From: Rhea pennata
Lineage: Eukaryota > Chordata > Aves > Rheiformes > Rheidae
Length of the DNA stretch: 64,000 bases
Assembly: GCF_028389875.1 (NCBI RefSeq)
Contig: NC_084669.1
Location: 35,626,731-35,690,730 of the forward strand
Direction of reading: 5' to 3'
A program made the translations under genes and the position numbers. Shown here one piece after another: positions 23,439 to 36,600 of the stretch; position 1 is the first letter of the stretch, and every line of letters starts with the position of its first letter. The notes under the pieces are model-generated. The model ran no database searches. It was given only the letters and a program-made list of their open reading frames with translations, and was not told the origin of the DNA.

Positions 23439-24551
23439 CCCTCTCCAGAGGCTGCTTATCAAAGTCAATGCAGGCTTCTGCTTCTTTCTTGCTTTCAAGA
23501 CAATTGATATATCCCTTTTTGAAATCTTGGGATTAATGCTATCAGTAAATAACATAAAACATAAAGTGGAATGTTAGAAGATATACTACAAAGCTAAAAT
23601 GTTTTAGATATTTTATTTCTTCCAATGAACGATGAAAAGGAAACGAAGGAATATTTTCCTTCTCACAGTAACTACAAGCTAACAAAATTAATATATCTCA
23701 TCTTTCAAAGGAGTAACTCATCCTCCTAAAGGTACTATTTTTTCAATGTAACAAAGATATTCCAGTTCTCTCGGAATTCTGAAAATTTTAATTATAAATA
23801 TTAAAAGAAAAACACTACTCTGAAATTACTGGTGTTGCACTTTTGCAGCATTTTTTGATTTGTTCCATTAAGGTAATATACATTTAAGAATACCCAAAGC
23901 TTAAATGCTACCATTGATTTCATATGTAATTCCCACAGACCTCACTGGAAATTGCTGATATAAGCTAATATTGCCTTTTTAAGAAACATAACCAAACAAA
24001 ATCAGCCATTTCAAAATGAGTTGCTAATAGCAAGAGCTGTGTAAATATACTTAATACTACATTACTTTGTTTCCATATATGTTATCTACATTATGTTATC
24101 TACACTAATAATTTGCTACCTTTTGTACCTTTTACATCCAAATACAATCCTACTGACTGCATGTTTTGGAGGAAAAGGAACAGATTGCTTTCCAACATTT
24201 CCTCAGTGTCTCATGTCCTAAATTTGACCAAAGAATTTGCTAAAGAAAAGCATCAATATGAAATATTTCGCATATTAGAACTAGATCATATGCGTTTCCT
24301 AAGCAGTCTCCTAGGCATAGCAAAGAAGTAATTCAGGATGGTATCCTTGCCAGAGCCAAAAGGGTGTTTGAGTCCCATTTACTCAATTTGTTTCAACAGG
24401 AAGCAGCTCCTTTATGGTACCTTGAAAAACGCAACTCTAGATTGTTTACCTGAAATTCCAGAAATAGTTCTGTATACATCTTTATTATTATTATTTTTTA
24501 AACAGAATTAGCTAAATAGCAAAAGTTGATAAACATTTTGTAAAAGGATTT

Positions 24552-24695
24552 TTATGGCACGTTAAAAGAGCACCTCTGTATAAGTATCGCATGGCAGGAA
24601 TCGCAGACACGAACAGGTTTTGGCGAGGAAGGCAGAGGCAGTTCGTTGTCAGAGCAGGCATTACAGAAGATCTCACCACAGTTTCTACAATGATG
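24552..24695 (-). CDS. RUFY2: RUFY2 exon 18, FYVE C-terminal half and stop
   Basis: Encodes [20 protein letters not shown] to CSFNVP and TAA (24554-24552). Contains the HHCR basic motif and six zinc-ligand cysteines. Confidence 0.97.
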   Translation of the reverse strand, partial: HHCRNCGEIFCNACSDNELPLPSSPKPVRVCDSCHAILIQRCSFNVP

Positions 24696-27600
24696 CTAAA
24701 TAATGGAGAAAAGGGAAAGAAGAAAAAGAGATCAAGAAAAAAAACAGAATTCACATTAGAAATCTACTTGATAATCAGATTCTGCTAGACTATAATATAC
24801 AAAGCAAACTGAAATCCAATTCCTTCCATTTCTTTGTGCTGCGTGTAGTATCATTTTTCAAAAGAATCTAAGTACCAGTCTATAATGCAATCCTAGACAG
24901 ACCATACATGACTTTTGCAGACTGTTTTCAACCCCTTGTTTAAGAAGAACTAACATATCTTGTCAAATAAAAATACCATATAACCAATGATATTTGGTAG
25001 AGAATGGATGATTCTGTCAAGCAGCTACTGAGATTTAACATAAAATGTAGGTAAAATAAAGATTCTTGCATGCATTAATTAAGCACAGAAATTAACAGCC
25101 AGAGCTGACAAGTGCTTCAGACAACGATTCCACAAAGTAGGCTGAATAAGTTTTAAGTATGTTCTTCTGTGGCACTGCACCAAAAAGCAGCATTTCACTT
25201 AAGATTAGGACCCAACTGTGCTCAAGTCAATCTCAAACAAATCAAAGAAATAGAAAGACACCTCAAAAATATCTATGCATTCATCTCAAGGTTGACATTC
25301 TGCTCTGCATCTCCAAGACACTTAACATTTTTCTCATAATACATATAAACAAGTTGGAAGAAATCTTTTTGGAGAATTACCTTCCTTTTGGAAAGTGAAA
25401 ATTCCTTTTCACATAATTTGCAGTGTGTAGCTTCTTTGTCCTTCAACCAAACCTGTCCCTGGAGAAAAATCAAGAGTAAATACGTGTATCTGATAAAGTC
25501 TAACACAACAGAACGAAGAGATAATTAAATATGCTAGAAATATATATGTGATAAAGAGAAGGGGGAAAAAAAGTTTCTTCTTCCTCCAAATCTACCAACC
25601 TGCAAGACTTTGTTTGCTTCTTTTATATCTTCTATTTTCAGCTTTGATCTAAAAAAATAACAGTATGCTATTTCAAACTTTTATATTGTAAATTATAGTC
25701 TAACAACTTTAAAAGCAGGAGCTATTTAAAAACTTAAAAACAGAGAATTGTGAACTTTTAGCTAGTGTTTTATATTAAAGCAGCATCCAGGAGATGCAAT
25801 CAACACTACTGTCCACTGTACTGGGCACTATACAAAGTTACCTCTTTCTGAATGGCTGTAAAAGTGCTTGGGGTTATATGCATGACAGAAGCTTGCACCA
25901 GCATAACTGTGCATATACCTAAAGCTAGCACTCAGCACTGGTATAAAACAGGAACTGAAGCTCTTGGGCTCATACAAGACCATAATATGGCTTCACGGAG
26001 AAGCTAAGCTCCCCGCAACCAGCCAGTGCCCACCCACTCAGAACTGATGGGGCTATGGTGTATACATACTAAGCTATTCTATAGAGCATAGAAAGCCTAC
26101 ACTGATTATGGCAAAACTATTTTGAAGACCATTAAATGAAACTTTAACAACACTGGTGGAGGGCAACAACAGAGCTGTGCTCAGAGCTTCCTGCTCACTG
26201 TAGTCTGAAGAATTTTTGATAAAATAATCTCTAAGTCTCAAGAGTTTGCAGCAAACAATGGTATGAGATTATCTTATAGAGAATCTCCATCACTAAAAGA
26301 CAGGAAACTATGAGCAGGCAATCCTTACAGTAAGATAAGCACTATCCTGCTGAAGCCAGAGCTGCTATCTTCTACATGGGTTCTTTAGGCAAGCTCACCA
26401 AGACTTGAGCCAACAATTTCTGTTCCATAAGTCTCTGAAGGTTCTTCATGAGATATGCAAAACATCTCCTAATGCTTCCAGGCCCTTTTTAACTAGGATT
26501 TTCTGTTCAGAACCCTGTAATTGCACATGACCTCACAGCCAGCCCATCAGCCAAAGACAAAAACTCACATAAACAGACCTGACCTAGCTAGACCTATTTT
26601 TTCTTCTTTTAGATTACTGGCCATATAATATTGTCCTATACAGTCTAATTCACATGACTGCCATAATTTTTCTTAATTCAGTTTTATATGACAAATATAA
26701 TCATCATGAAAAATGAAATTACTCGCTAAGCTTAGATGCCAGTTCTTGAAGAGCTGCTTCTTGGTCTTGACATACCCTTTTCAGTTGTCTGTTCTTCTCC
26801 TGAAGGTTAAGGAACTCCTTAAAAGAAGAAAATAATCACAAAAAGTAACAATATTGTATATGCCTACAGCCTAGAAAACTATTCCTAACCAAAGCTGATC
26901 TTACTGAAAAAGCAAGATTAATTGGTCCATCACACTATCTTCTATTAAGATTCTAAATCTAATTCTAATAGTAACAAACCAACAATTTCTCTTAGACCGT
27001 AAAAGACGAAGCATTTTTGCTTCTTCAGTCTTCTCCAGGAAGGGAGCAAAAACGATTGATTGCAGAGAAAGCAACAAAGCAACACTACATAGCCACGTAT
27101 GCCATGTCAGAGAGAATCTGAAGCATTTTCTGGCCCACCATAAGACGACAGAGTCTTCAATACAACTGAGAATGAAAAATAAGTATTTCATTTTTCCTCA
27201 GGACAGAGTTCTGATCTGAAGACCAGACACAGAGTAAAAACAGAAACAATTCTTTCCCCGAACATATGTTCTTCACAAACTTGTCAGAATAGATTAATCT
27301 AATTTTTCTTACCTACTTGTAGAAAATCTTAAAAATACCACGCCTAAATCCACAAATAAGCTTTGCAGTCAATTTCTAAGTTTTTCTAAAAATTCTAAAA
27401 ACATTCAAGTTTTACTGCAGAATTTACTTTTTTAAGGTTAATTATTTCTTGAGTTTCTATTCTGAGCTGAGATATAGTTTCTTTTTCCTTTTGAAGATCA
27501 TCTTCTAAGGTTTGCCGCCACTCTTTTTCTATTTTCAAATCTGTTTCCAGCTGAAGCCTAGAATTGCAAAACAAAAACCAGTCACTGTATACAAGAGTAA

Positions 27601-30600
27601 CTTTTTTTAAAATTAAAAATGAGTTTATTTCCAGGTAAAATATACTATTAGCATAAGCAGCTGATCAGTTGACTTTTTTAAAAAAAATGAAATAATGCAG
27701 CAATGTTGTAACACTGTAAATGTGAGTAATAAATAGAGAAAACACAACCGTGTCATTTAAAAAGTGCTTTGAAAAAAAAAGAAGTGCATTTCAAAAGATC
27801 GAGGCTTTTACACATTTTGAAGAGCTGACCTTTGTAATATGACCAAGAATAGATAAAACACAAAATCCTAATGTATCTTTTCAAATATGAATAACAGAAA
27901 GCCCCCACCTTTCAATTTACACAGCTTGTTTCCAAAATAAATACAAACAAACTACCTTGCCACTGGTGATGCAGTGAATGACTATATTCATCTCTTGTGT
28001 TCATAAAAGTTATTTAGTATTCTATCTTTAGGTGTGAATCTTCTATTTTAGACTAAGGCTTATGAAAATTTGAATAGAACTTGTAGGGAGGATTGTTTAG
28101 TGAGATTCAATATAAAGAGTAATCTAAATTCTGCTGTTATATCTGTTTGAGTCCAGTTAAAGGAACTAGGGCTACTCTGATGGAAGACTCACTCCAGCTG
28201 CAATTTCACTTGGAAGAGTCAGACTTTAGAACATCACAGAGAAAACAAGGATGGGAGCACACTTTTCCATCTTCTAGATCTAAATCCAGCCAATACAATA
28301 AAGGAGGAAAAAATTTGAGAGTAGACATGCACGGGTTTTGGTGGAGAATCACACTTAGTTTTCCTGTTTTAAAACCAAAATCACTTTTAAAGGAGAGACA
28401 TTTTGGGACACTACCTCAGCATCTGGTTGGAAAAGATCAGAAGTGAACATGACCTTGAGGTTTCAGAATTGCAGAATTCTGAAGTTGGGGTCTGAACTGT
28501 TCTTTTGCCAAAATCTATGAAGATGACTGTGGTAGTAAAGTAAACATTTGTCATGGCAGTTAAACAAACTTATTAACATTCAGAGTTATGAGAGAGGCAG
28601 GGTGAGCTAATCATAATTGGAAGCTACTAATTTTTAAGCCCCAGTCCTTGCAGTGCCATAGATTTGCACCGTCTTAAATGTCTTACTTGTTATCTTTCCA
28701 AATAGGGAAAACATCTAAAGTAAAAAGCTCCTGGTAGGGGTAGTTATTTATTTAAATCAGCACATCTATGTTAACTGCTTTTATTCCTGACAGCTTCCTC
28801 AAACAGGTAGCTGGATGGACACTCTGGGTTAAATCTTGTTTAAGGATTTAGCAGAAGAAAGGGCGTAATTGGCTTTTATTTCACATTTTTATATTTATAA
28901 TTCTAGTGGATTTTTTAAAATTATTTGCTGCATAGTGGTTACTTAAACCACTCCTGAGGATTTTTACCTTATTCATAAGCCTGAGCAGTTATACTATTCT
29001 TATACCATTTAAGTTTATATTGTTACTTATTTCTGGGTTTTGATAGAAGTGTGAATTACTATTACTGTATTACATATTTCCCCCTCTTATAATAATTTCC
29101 TAGCAAGTTAAGCTGGTACTTTCAGCCAAAAAAATACTGCTGCTGTTCTCTCATTTCTTGCAATACACCATTTTTTTTTTTAAGTGCCCAAAGATAATGC
29201 AACTTTCTTGGAATGGCGTATTTTCTTCCACGTTGCCAGTACCTAATATCAACATCTTTAGTATTCACATTCTGTTCAAGGTCATTTACCAACAACCAGC
29301 TTGTACTGGCTGGGCCTGTAACAAGACGTATTGCAGAATGTTTACTGCTGCGTATTTTTCCAAAGGGGAAAGATGTACTTACAGCTGTTTCTCCTTCTGG
29401 GAGAATTCTTTCTGCAGTCTTTCAGATTTATTCACATATTCCTCTTTAAGTTTCTCATCCTCATTCTCAGCTTCCACTTGAGCCTTCTCTGTTTGCTGCA
29501 ATCTGGTGTAATTCAAATCAACTTTGGGTAAAACTGAGGCTAGAACTAGGGTGTAGAGGGTGAAGAAGACAAATAAAAGAAAAATGGGGAAATAGAAACA
29601 TTTCTAAATGAAAATAAAGTTTGGGGGGAACTCACAAACTCAAACGAGAAATCCACACAATGCCTAGAGAAGTAGCTCCTGTTTTTCATACATAAGAGAG
29701 TAATCACTGAAAATCTTGATACTTTTTTATTTTATGCTGATGAGTAACAGATGTCAAAGCACGATGATACATATTTTAGAATCGAAGCATATACCTTAAT
29801 GCTTTTTATTTTTAGCACATGTTCATGAATTATTTGGGGAAGTTTGTTTTGTTTTGTTTTAAATAAAGCCTGTAGAAGTACTTGGTTTGTACTAACCACT
29901 CATTGAGACAGGGCAGAGCGTGTGTTGTGCAAAAAGAGCTCAAAACAATTCAGGCTGAATATAGAGCACTGCAATCAAACAGCACTGCAATCAAACAGCA
30001 AAAACATAACTATCCTAATAAAGTAAGACACAGCCTGAAGGGTCCCACTACGTTCAGAAAACTACCTCAACTACATCACATTATTAAGTTTAAATAATCT
30101 GTATTAAAAATAATGCATTCATACACTGGTTAAAATAGCTCCATAACATAGACAAAATAAACAAAACATTAATCAAGTAGATTTTTTTAAATTTAATCTT
30201 TTCTTTTAGAACTCTAAGGGGGTTTCTGCTTCAGCTAGCGCTCTCCTAGCTCTTGAAATCCATTAATTCATTGTAGTTTCTCTCTGTTTGACCATCCCTT
30301 TATTTCAGAAAAAGATGGATGTAATGTAACAAAGGTAAGGGTACTAAAATGGAACTTGTGTTACCATGAAAAGAGCCTGTAAAATACTACTCAATGGCCC
30401 CACCTGAAGCATCTTGCATATAAAAACACACACTCAGGTACGTGGTTAGAAATCCGAGACACTCACTCTCAGTGCTTCAGCTCTTGCTTCCTAGCAGCTA
30501 GCTGAATGGAGAGTAACTTGCAACTCCCAAGTCAGTTTAAAGAAAAAAACAAAGAGTCAGCAGTCTGTCTACATTTGTGCTTCTACTGATGAAGTTGCAC

Positions 30601-33600
30601 CAGTGGGAGTTTCCAAAAACTGCCAGTAAACAAGTGATAAAAGACTGCAATTTATCAGCTGTTTTAACAATATCCCCAGTCATATTTGTAATTGTAGTGC
30701 AAAGAGGGCCAAAATAGATGGATAGCAAAGAGAATATTGTGGAAAAGTAGGGTCCATTCATACTGTAAAAGAGGCTGAAGGAAGCTACACAAGACAGAAC
30801 AACTAAAGTAAGTTAAAGCCCTCTCTAAACTACAAAAGAAACTGTACTACAGTTTCCACAACCAACATAGACAGGGATCTTTCTCTTGTTACCTGAGAAA
30901 TAGGCTAGCCAACCCAGGCTACAGCATCAGCCTCTAGAAAAGCACCAGGGCAAACTGCACAGCTATAATTCAGACAAACACAGCGTTGTGCTGACTGCAC
31001 AGCAGGTTTTGCTGTTGAGATGATACTGAGGCAGATACTTGTTTGCATAGATTGACTATGAGGTGGTTAACACACTCATTTCTGCTATGGTCTACTCTGC
31101 TGTTTTGCTGGGTGTTTCTGTTCTGGATCTTTCTTTGAAGATAAGGGATTCTGCCTGCCCCTCCAAAAAAAAGCCATCCTGTGTTAAAGGCTCTTTCTGA
31201 TTCCAAACCAAAGAATAAAGTAACATCTAACCATAGAGCAGAAGCCCTTCCTATATTGCTGTGTTTCACCTCCACCTCTGCAAACCCTTCTACTGAAACT
31301 CTAAGATTTCTCTCCCAACCAACTTCCCCTCCACACTTCAGGGGAAACAGTGGGAAGCACATCAAGGGCAACTACGTTCTGTCATCTGCATGCATCTACT
31401 GCTTGCAGATTAAATGTCCAGATAAAGTACACCTATTTCAGCAGTGCATGCAAGCAGCAAGTCGAACCAGTAATAAGATTTGTAAAGCCTGCTTAATGAG
31501 GGGTGGAAGGAGGAAAAACAGGTTGGGCAAAGCCATGGGTTATGACTACAGTGTAGACACACACAGATACAGGCAAGACACTCAGCTGACAAACAACTTA
31601 GAAAAGCTCAGGATCTAGCCCTAAATGCAAATCCTGTCTATTACTACAATTCCAACTATAGCTACTCCAACACAGCTGCTCTAAGTAGGAATTACAGCTA
31701 CAAAATTTGCCAGCGTGCACAACCCTTCCTGCCTGGAGTCCTATCCAAGTCTAGTCTCCAAACACTATGTACCTCTGTGAAAATATTTTACTCCACATCA
31801 GCAAAACAGAATTGTGCTTTAGATGTTTTATCCCAAAACCCTGTAATCCTTGCACTGTACATACAGAGCATATATTTTTAGCCTCCCCCCCCTTTTTCTT
31901 AATGTATCATTCCGGTGTAACACTTAAAAAAACCCACGCTGTTTATGAAAACAGTGCTAGGTACAACAAAAAAAACAACCCCCTTTATCCCAAGATAAAG
32001 ACAGCCTAAAAGTTAAAGAAATAAGCAGGAGAGAAGGGAAACATTGGTCAAAAGAGTTGCTTTTTAAATCTATTAGTACAATAAAAAAGAAAAATCACTA
32101 GTTCAGAAACAAAGATTGTAACAATGTGAACTCAAAGACAGCTAACCTTTTAAAATAAACTTTGAAAATTAAAAAGTGGTTAACTACTATAAGAAAACTA
32201 GCATCTATTTGCTCATAAGAAAACTAGCATCTATTTGCTTAAAAGTGCCTTTTTTTTTTTTTTTTTGAGGAATAAAGAGAGATGGGAGATGATATTCCTT
32301 CAGAAAACAACAGAACCCAGCTACGGTCAGTTACAGTGCAAGATTTCTAATACCACTTTGTATTTAAAACTGTAATTTTAAATTTAAGTTTTATTTTAAC
32401 AGTAATTTTTTTAAACACAACAGGTCTGGAGGAGCTTTCAGAATGATATATCTTTGACAAGTTTATATTGGTGCTGAGCTTCACTGCTGGCACATTTGAT
32501 GAATGACATTGCAATAGTCCTAGTTTGAGTTAACAGATCTTTGTCACTTCATGAACACAGCGGACAAAAATCAAAGATGGATGAAGGCAGCAAAATAGTA
32601 AAAACAAAAATTGGGATAAAGGATAAAGGGTAAAAAGAAAAAAGAGGGGAAAAGGATGTCAATAAAAGAATATTCATGTCACTAAATCTTTTAATACATA
32701 ACCATGTTTTTCATAATCAATTTTAAAAGAAAAAACGACATGTCGAACACCAACATGACAGGGCTTATGGATATGCTACATTTTAGAATTTAAAAGATCG
32801 ATGTTGCATATAGGTCCCTAAATTATACATATGAATGACATTTTAATATTATGTAAAAGATGTACTCTAACCATAATGTAAATTCACATACAGGAATTTT
32901 AGTGTTTCACTTCACCAACTTTCAGTGTAAAAACTCATTATGTCACTGAAGATAACAGTATTTTTAAAGCAACTGACAATTTTAATACCTTCAGCAAATA
33001 CAGAAGTGATCCACAAAGGTATTAAATATTTATATTAAACACATGCTTAAGTATACATGAGCTTAATGCTTTGGTTTCTTTTGCATTTCATTCAGATGAG
33101 GGGGGAAAAAAAGAGAAGATAATGAATCAGAATTTTGAAACAGCTTAAAAACAGCTGTTGATATCAGCACAAAAAATTAAGATCAGAGGAAAGATGGTGG
33201 AGGAAGAAAAATAAAAGTTTAAGTTTCCAATTAAAATAGATCTATTTATTACAAGAAAAAAAGAAAAAGAGTAAAGCACTAGTGGCTGTTTCAGAAACTT
33301 TCCTTTTCAATTTCCAACTTGAAATTTACCTTTCAGTGGTAACTGTATAAGAACCCAGTAAGGGAAAGAGATGGAGAAATGAATGAAGAAAAACAAAGAT
33401 GAACCTGTACCTTTGTTCTAGTTGTTTCATAGTTGCATTAATTTGATTGGTCTTATCCTCTAATCGACTAATTATTTCATTCTTTTCTTTCATAGCATCT
33501 TCAGTAACCTGTATTACAAAAAAGTTAACATTAAGATAGGTTCATATTACACTGTCAGTTCATGGAGGTTTTTCTTCAACGTCTGAAGAAAAAAAATGTT

Positions 33601-36600
33601 AAAATGTCTTCAAGTTTTGATTCTTTTTAAACATTCCAGTTTAAAAAAAATGTAACTGACAAAGAACATCTAAACAAAATGTCAAGCCTAAAGCTTATTT
33701 GTAGTTTTGTACTTTGCAAATGTATACACTATTTAACAAGAACACAATTTTCATTTTAGTTTTCTTCCTTAGTTACTCATTTTGTAACTCAACATAAATT
33801 CACTGATTATCTTTTTATCAGAAAGGTATCTTTCAGGTATCTCAGATTACCTCTTATCTTACCAAAAAGAACTAAGGTGCCCAGTCCTGGAAATTATTAA
33901 ATTTTTCCAACTCTTATCAGATCTCACATCTGTGCCTGAAAAATATTTTAAGAATTTTACTAATGCATTTCACAGTTTTAGTTGCTTGCAGAGCTATAGG
34001 TCTAACTAAAGGTACAGCATTGGCCTTGCTGTACAGGCCAACATTATAAACTGGTCCCTATATAGGTTAATCATTCTCACTCTCTCCTACCTCAGTCATT
34101 CGATTATCCAGGAAGTAGATTTGAATGTCATTAAGTGAAACCAGTGTTACCTACAGTCAGCAAATGTACAGCTTTAAATGGGGGGGGGGGAAATCCAAAA
34201 AACTACAGAGCATAACATATCTAAGAACAATCCCTTCTCTCTCTTTTCTTTCTAGTTGTCTTTCTATTTCTCTTCTCCTAGTCCAGTTTTCTCACATATC
34301 AGTTAGAGGTGTCCTTGTTCTCAATCTTACTTACCCCTCTGCAGCAGCACTGTACCTTTTTCCCTTCACTGTGCCACAGATTTGACTGTTTCCTGGTGCT
34401 GCTTTTGAAAGCTTTTTCCATAAATCAAAATTATCTCCTACATGAATAATTCACCACTAATCTTCCATGGCATTTAGTCATTTGCTAACTGTATTGTGGG
34501 TCTCTGTGATCCATAGTCTCCCAAAGACTTTTTTTGTTTTTTTTTAGCATTACATTGAAACAAATCTTAATCTGTTAATAGATTGTTGAAAAGCTCTAAC
34601 TGGCTTTTTTAATTAAAAAAAAAAAAAAGCTTGTTTCTCAAATGTTTTCCTTTACATTGCAGGCTTAGATCTTCTCTTTAACACCCCACTACCTGCCTGC
34701 CTTTTTTTTATAGTTCTCTTGCTATTTTTTGTACAACACAGGCACAAAAGTCATTAGATAAAGCATTACTTTCCCTATTTCATGGGAGATGTCAACAGGC
34801 CATGCTGTTATGCTTATGCTCTTTTCTTCTAGAATCCCTATAACATTAAGTAACTGCTTTAAGAACTGGTTTGTGTGAAGTCACATTTGCATCAGGAATG
34901 TTCTGAAATGGGAAGTTTACCTAAGAATTAGAAATAATCTAAAAATTAAGTAAACAGCAGTGTTTAATTAAACTAAAGATTAATGCGTCTCATTCTTCCA
35001 TCAAAGTCATTTCATCAGTTAACAACAGACTGTTTCTTTACCTGCAGTTTTTGGTACATTTCCATGTTAATTGCTTTAACTTCATCAAGCTGCTGTCGAA
35101 GGCCTATAAGAGTATCCTGTTTCTCATGGATGTCCTTCTCCAGTAACTTCATGGCAAGTTCTATCTCATGTTTCATACTAACTTGAACCATTAGCTCATT
35201 CTCCATATCCTATTAAAACACAGAAACACAACGCAATGCAGAATCTTTAAACAATTACACAATATTTTATCTACTACTTAAAAGACAAAAGCTAAACTAA
35301 CAGGGCTGCATCAGTATCTATTTCACCACCACAGAAACTCTACTTCCCCCTGCAATTATGCAAACCCCCCTCACACACACGCACTACAGAAACATTACAC
35401 TCATGTATTTAGTGACTGTTGCTTTTTCTTTTTTTCACCTTGGAAGAAGATACCTCACATTAAAAGAAATTATTCTGACAGTGTTGCATAAAGAGTTGGC
35501 TAATTATTAATTACAAAAATAGAACTAAAGTATTTGTTTTTGCAAGAAATATTTAACATGCAAACATACAAAACCACGCTTACAGTACTGTTAAGAACAT
35601 ATCCATAATGTTCTCAAACTGTGTTTTCTATGCTTTTAACTATACTGTTACAGAAATATTAATATTTGGTTGCTATGTTTGAAAAATCTTTTTATAACAT
35701 GCAGTTAAAGAAATAATCTGGATTAAGGGCAGGATCTAATTAGAGTAAAAGCTAAATTAGAATTATTTATAAATTGACTCTTTTCAAACATAATCTTCTC
35801 GAAATGCTCAATACTCCTAGAAATTAGTACTCACTTGTCGAAGCTGTGATTCTTCTCTAAGTTGTCTACGTGCTTCATTGTACATTTCATCTAAACCCTG
35901 TCTGGAGTGTTTGTATGTCTGAAGCTCTGCTTCAACATCCACTTTAGTTACCTATGAAGATATGAAGAATTTATCTTTTTAATTTCAAGTTTAGAAATTC
36001 ACGATAAATAAATTTAACACTAGTGCAAAAAAACCACTTAAACATACAGTCTCCAAGCACCATGCAAACAGAGAAGGAGCTTCTGTTTCTGCTATGTGCC
36101 TACCAGTTTTACAATAAGAATTCACTGAGTGCACCTAGCAAAAGAAACAACTATTCTGCAGTATAGTCCTCCTCGCTTTAATATACAACAAATCCAAGTA
36201 ATCCAAACATCTACTTAACCTGTGCTTTAGCAATTATCCTGTAAAATAAACAGGAAGTTATAGAAGGAACTACAATTTATAGCTTAAAAAGAAAACATTA
36301 TTTACAAAATTTATATATATTAGCCTTAAACGCCCTTAGGCATAGCTGACAGTTTAAAGCAAGAAGGACAACAAAGAAAGAAAGAAAGAAAGAAAGAAAG
36401 AAAATAAGGAAAAATGCTGTAAAATTGCATATGGTAATAAAATAAACTGGGCTTACATAACTTCTATATATTTATACCATTATAAACTTTCCAAATCTAG
36501 CATGTCCTTCCCCATACACCTTGCTTTAGGTTTGGCCCAGCTACTACTGGCTTAAAGCTGCTATGTAAGAACATTCAAATGACAACGAATCACGCTAAAT

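Larger units (their letters stand above)
20830..24551 (-). other. RUFY2: RUFY2 3' UTR (long)
   Basis: AT-rich sequence following the RUFY2 stop codon with no other gene evidence. The extent is inferred from the distal AATAAA. It includes a homopolymer run at 23419-23438. Short open frames here are not supported. Confidence 0.5.
24696..29382. other. RUFY2 introns 13-17
   Basis: Introns of 685, 141, 1074, 610 and 1825 bp between the FYVE and distal coiled-coil exons. Only small chance open frames were seen. Confidence 0.8.
29503..33410. other. RUFY2 intron 12 (3.9 kb, largest)
   Basis: Carries two short tandem duplications (29965-29996 and 32189-32239) and overlapping chance open frames on both strands at 30970-31618 that lack exon borders and similarity. 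No mobile-element coding sequence recognised. Confidence 0.75.

Noticed and set aside
30970-31618. Overlapping 133- and 145-codon open frames on opposite strands inside RUFY2 intron 12
   Set aside because: No recognisable similarity, no splice borders, and they overlap antisense to each other. The length is within chance expectation for a window of this size.
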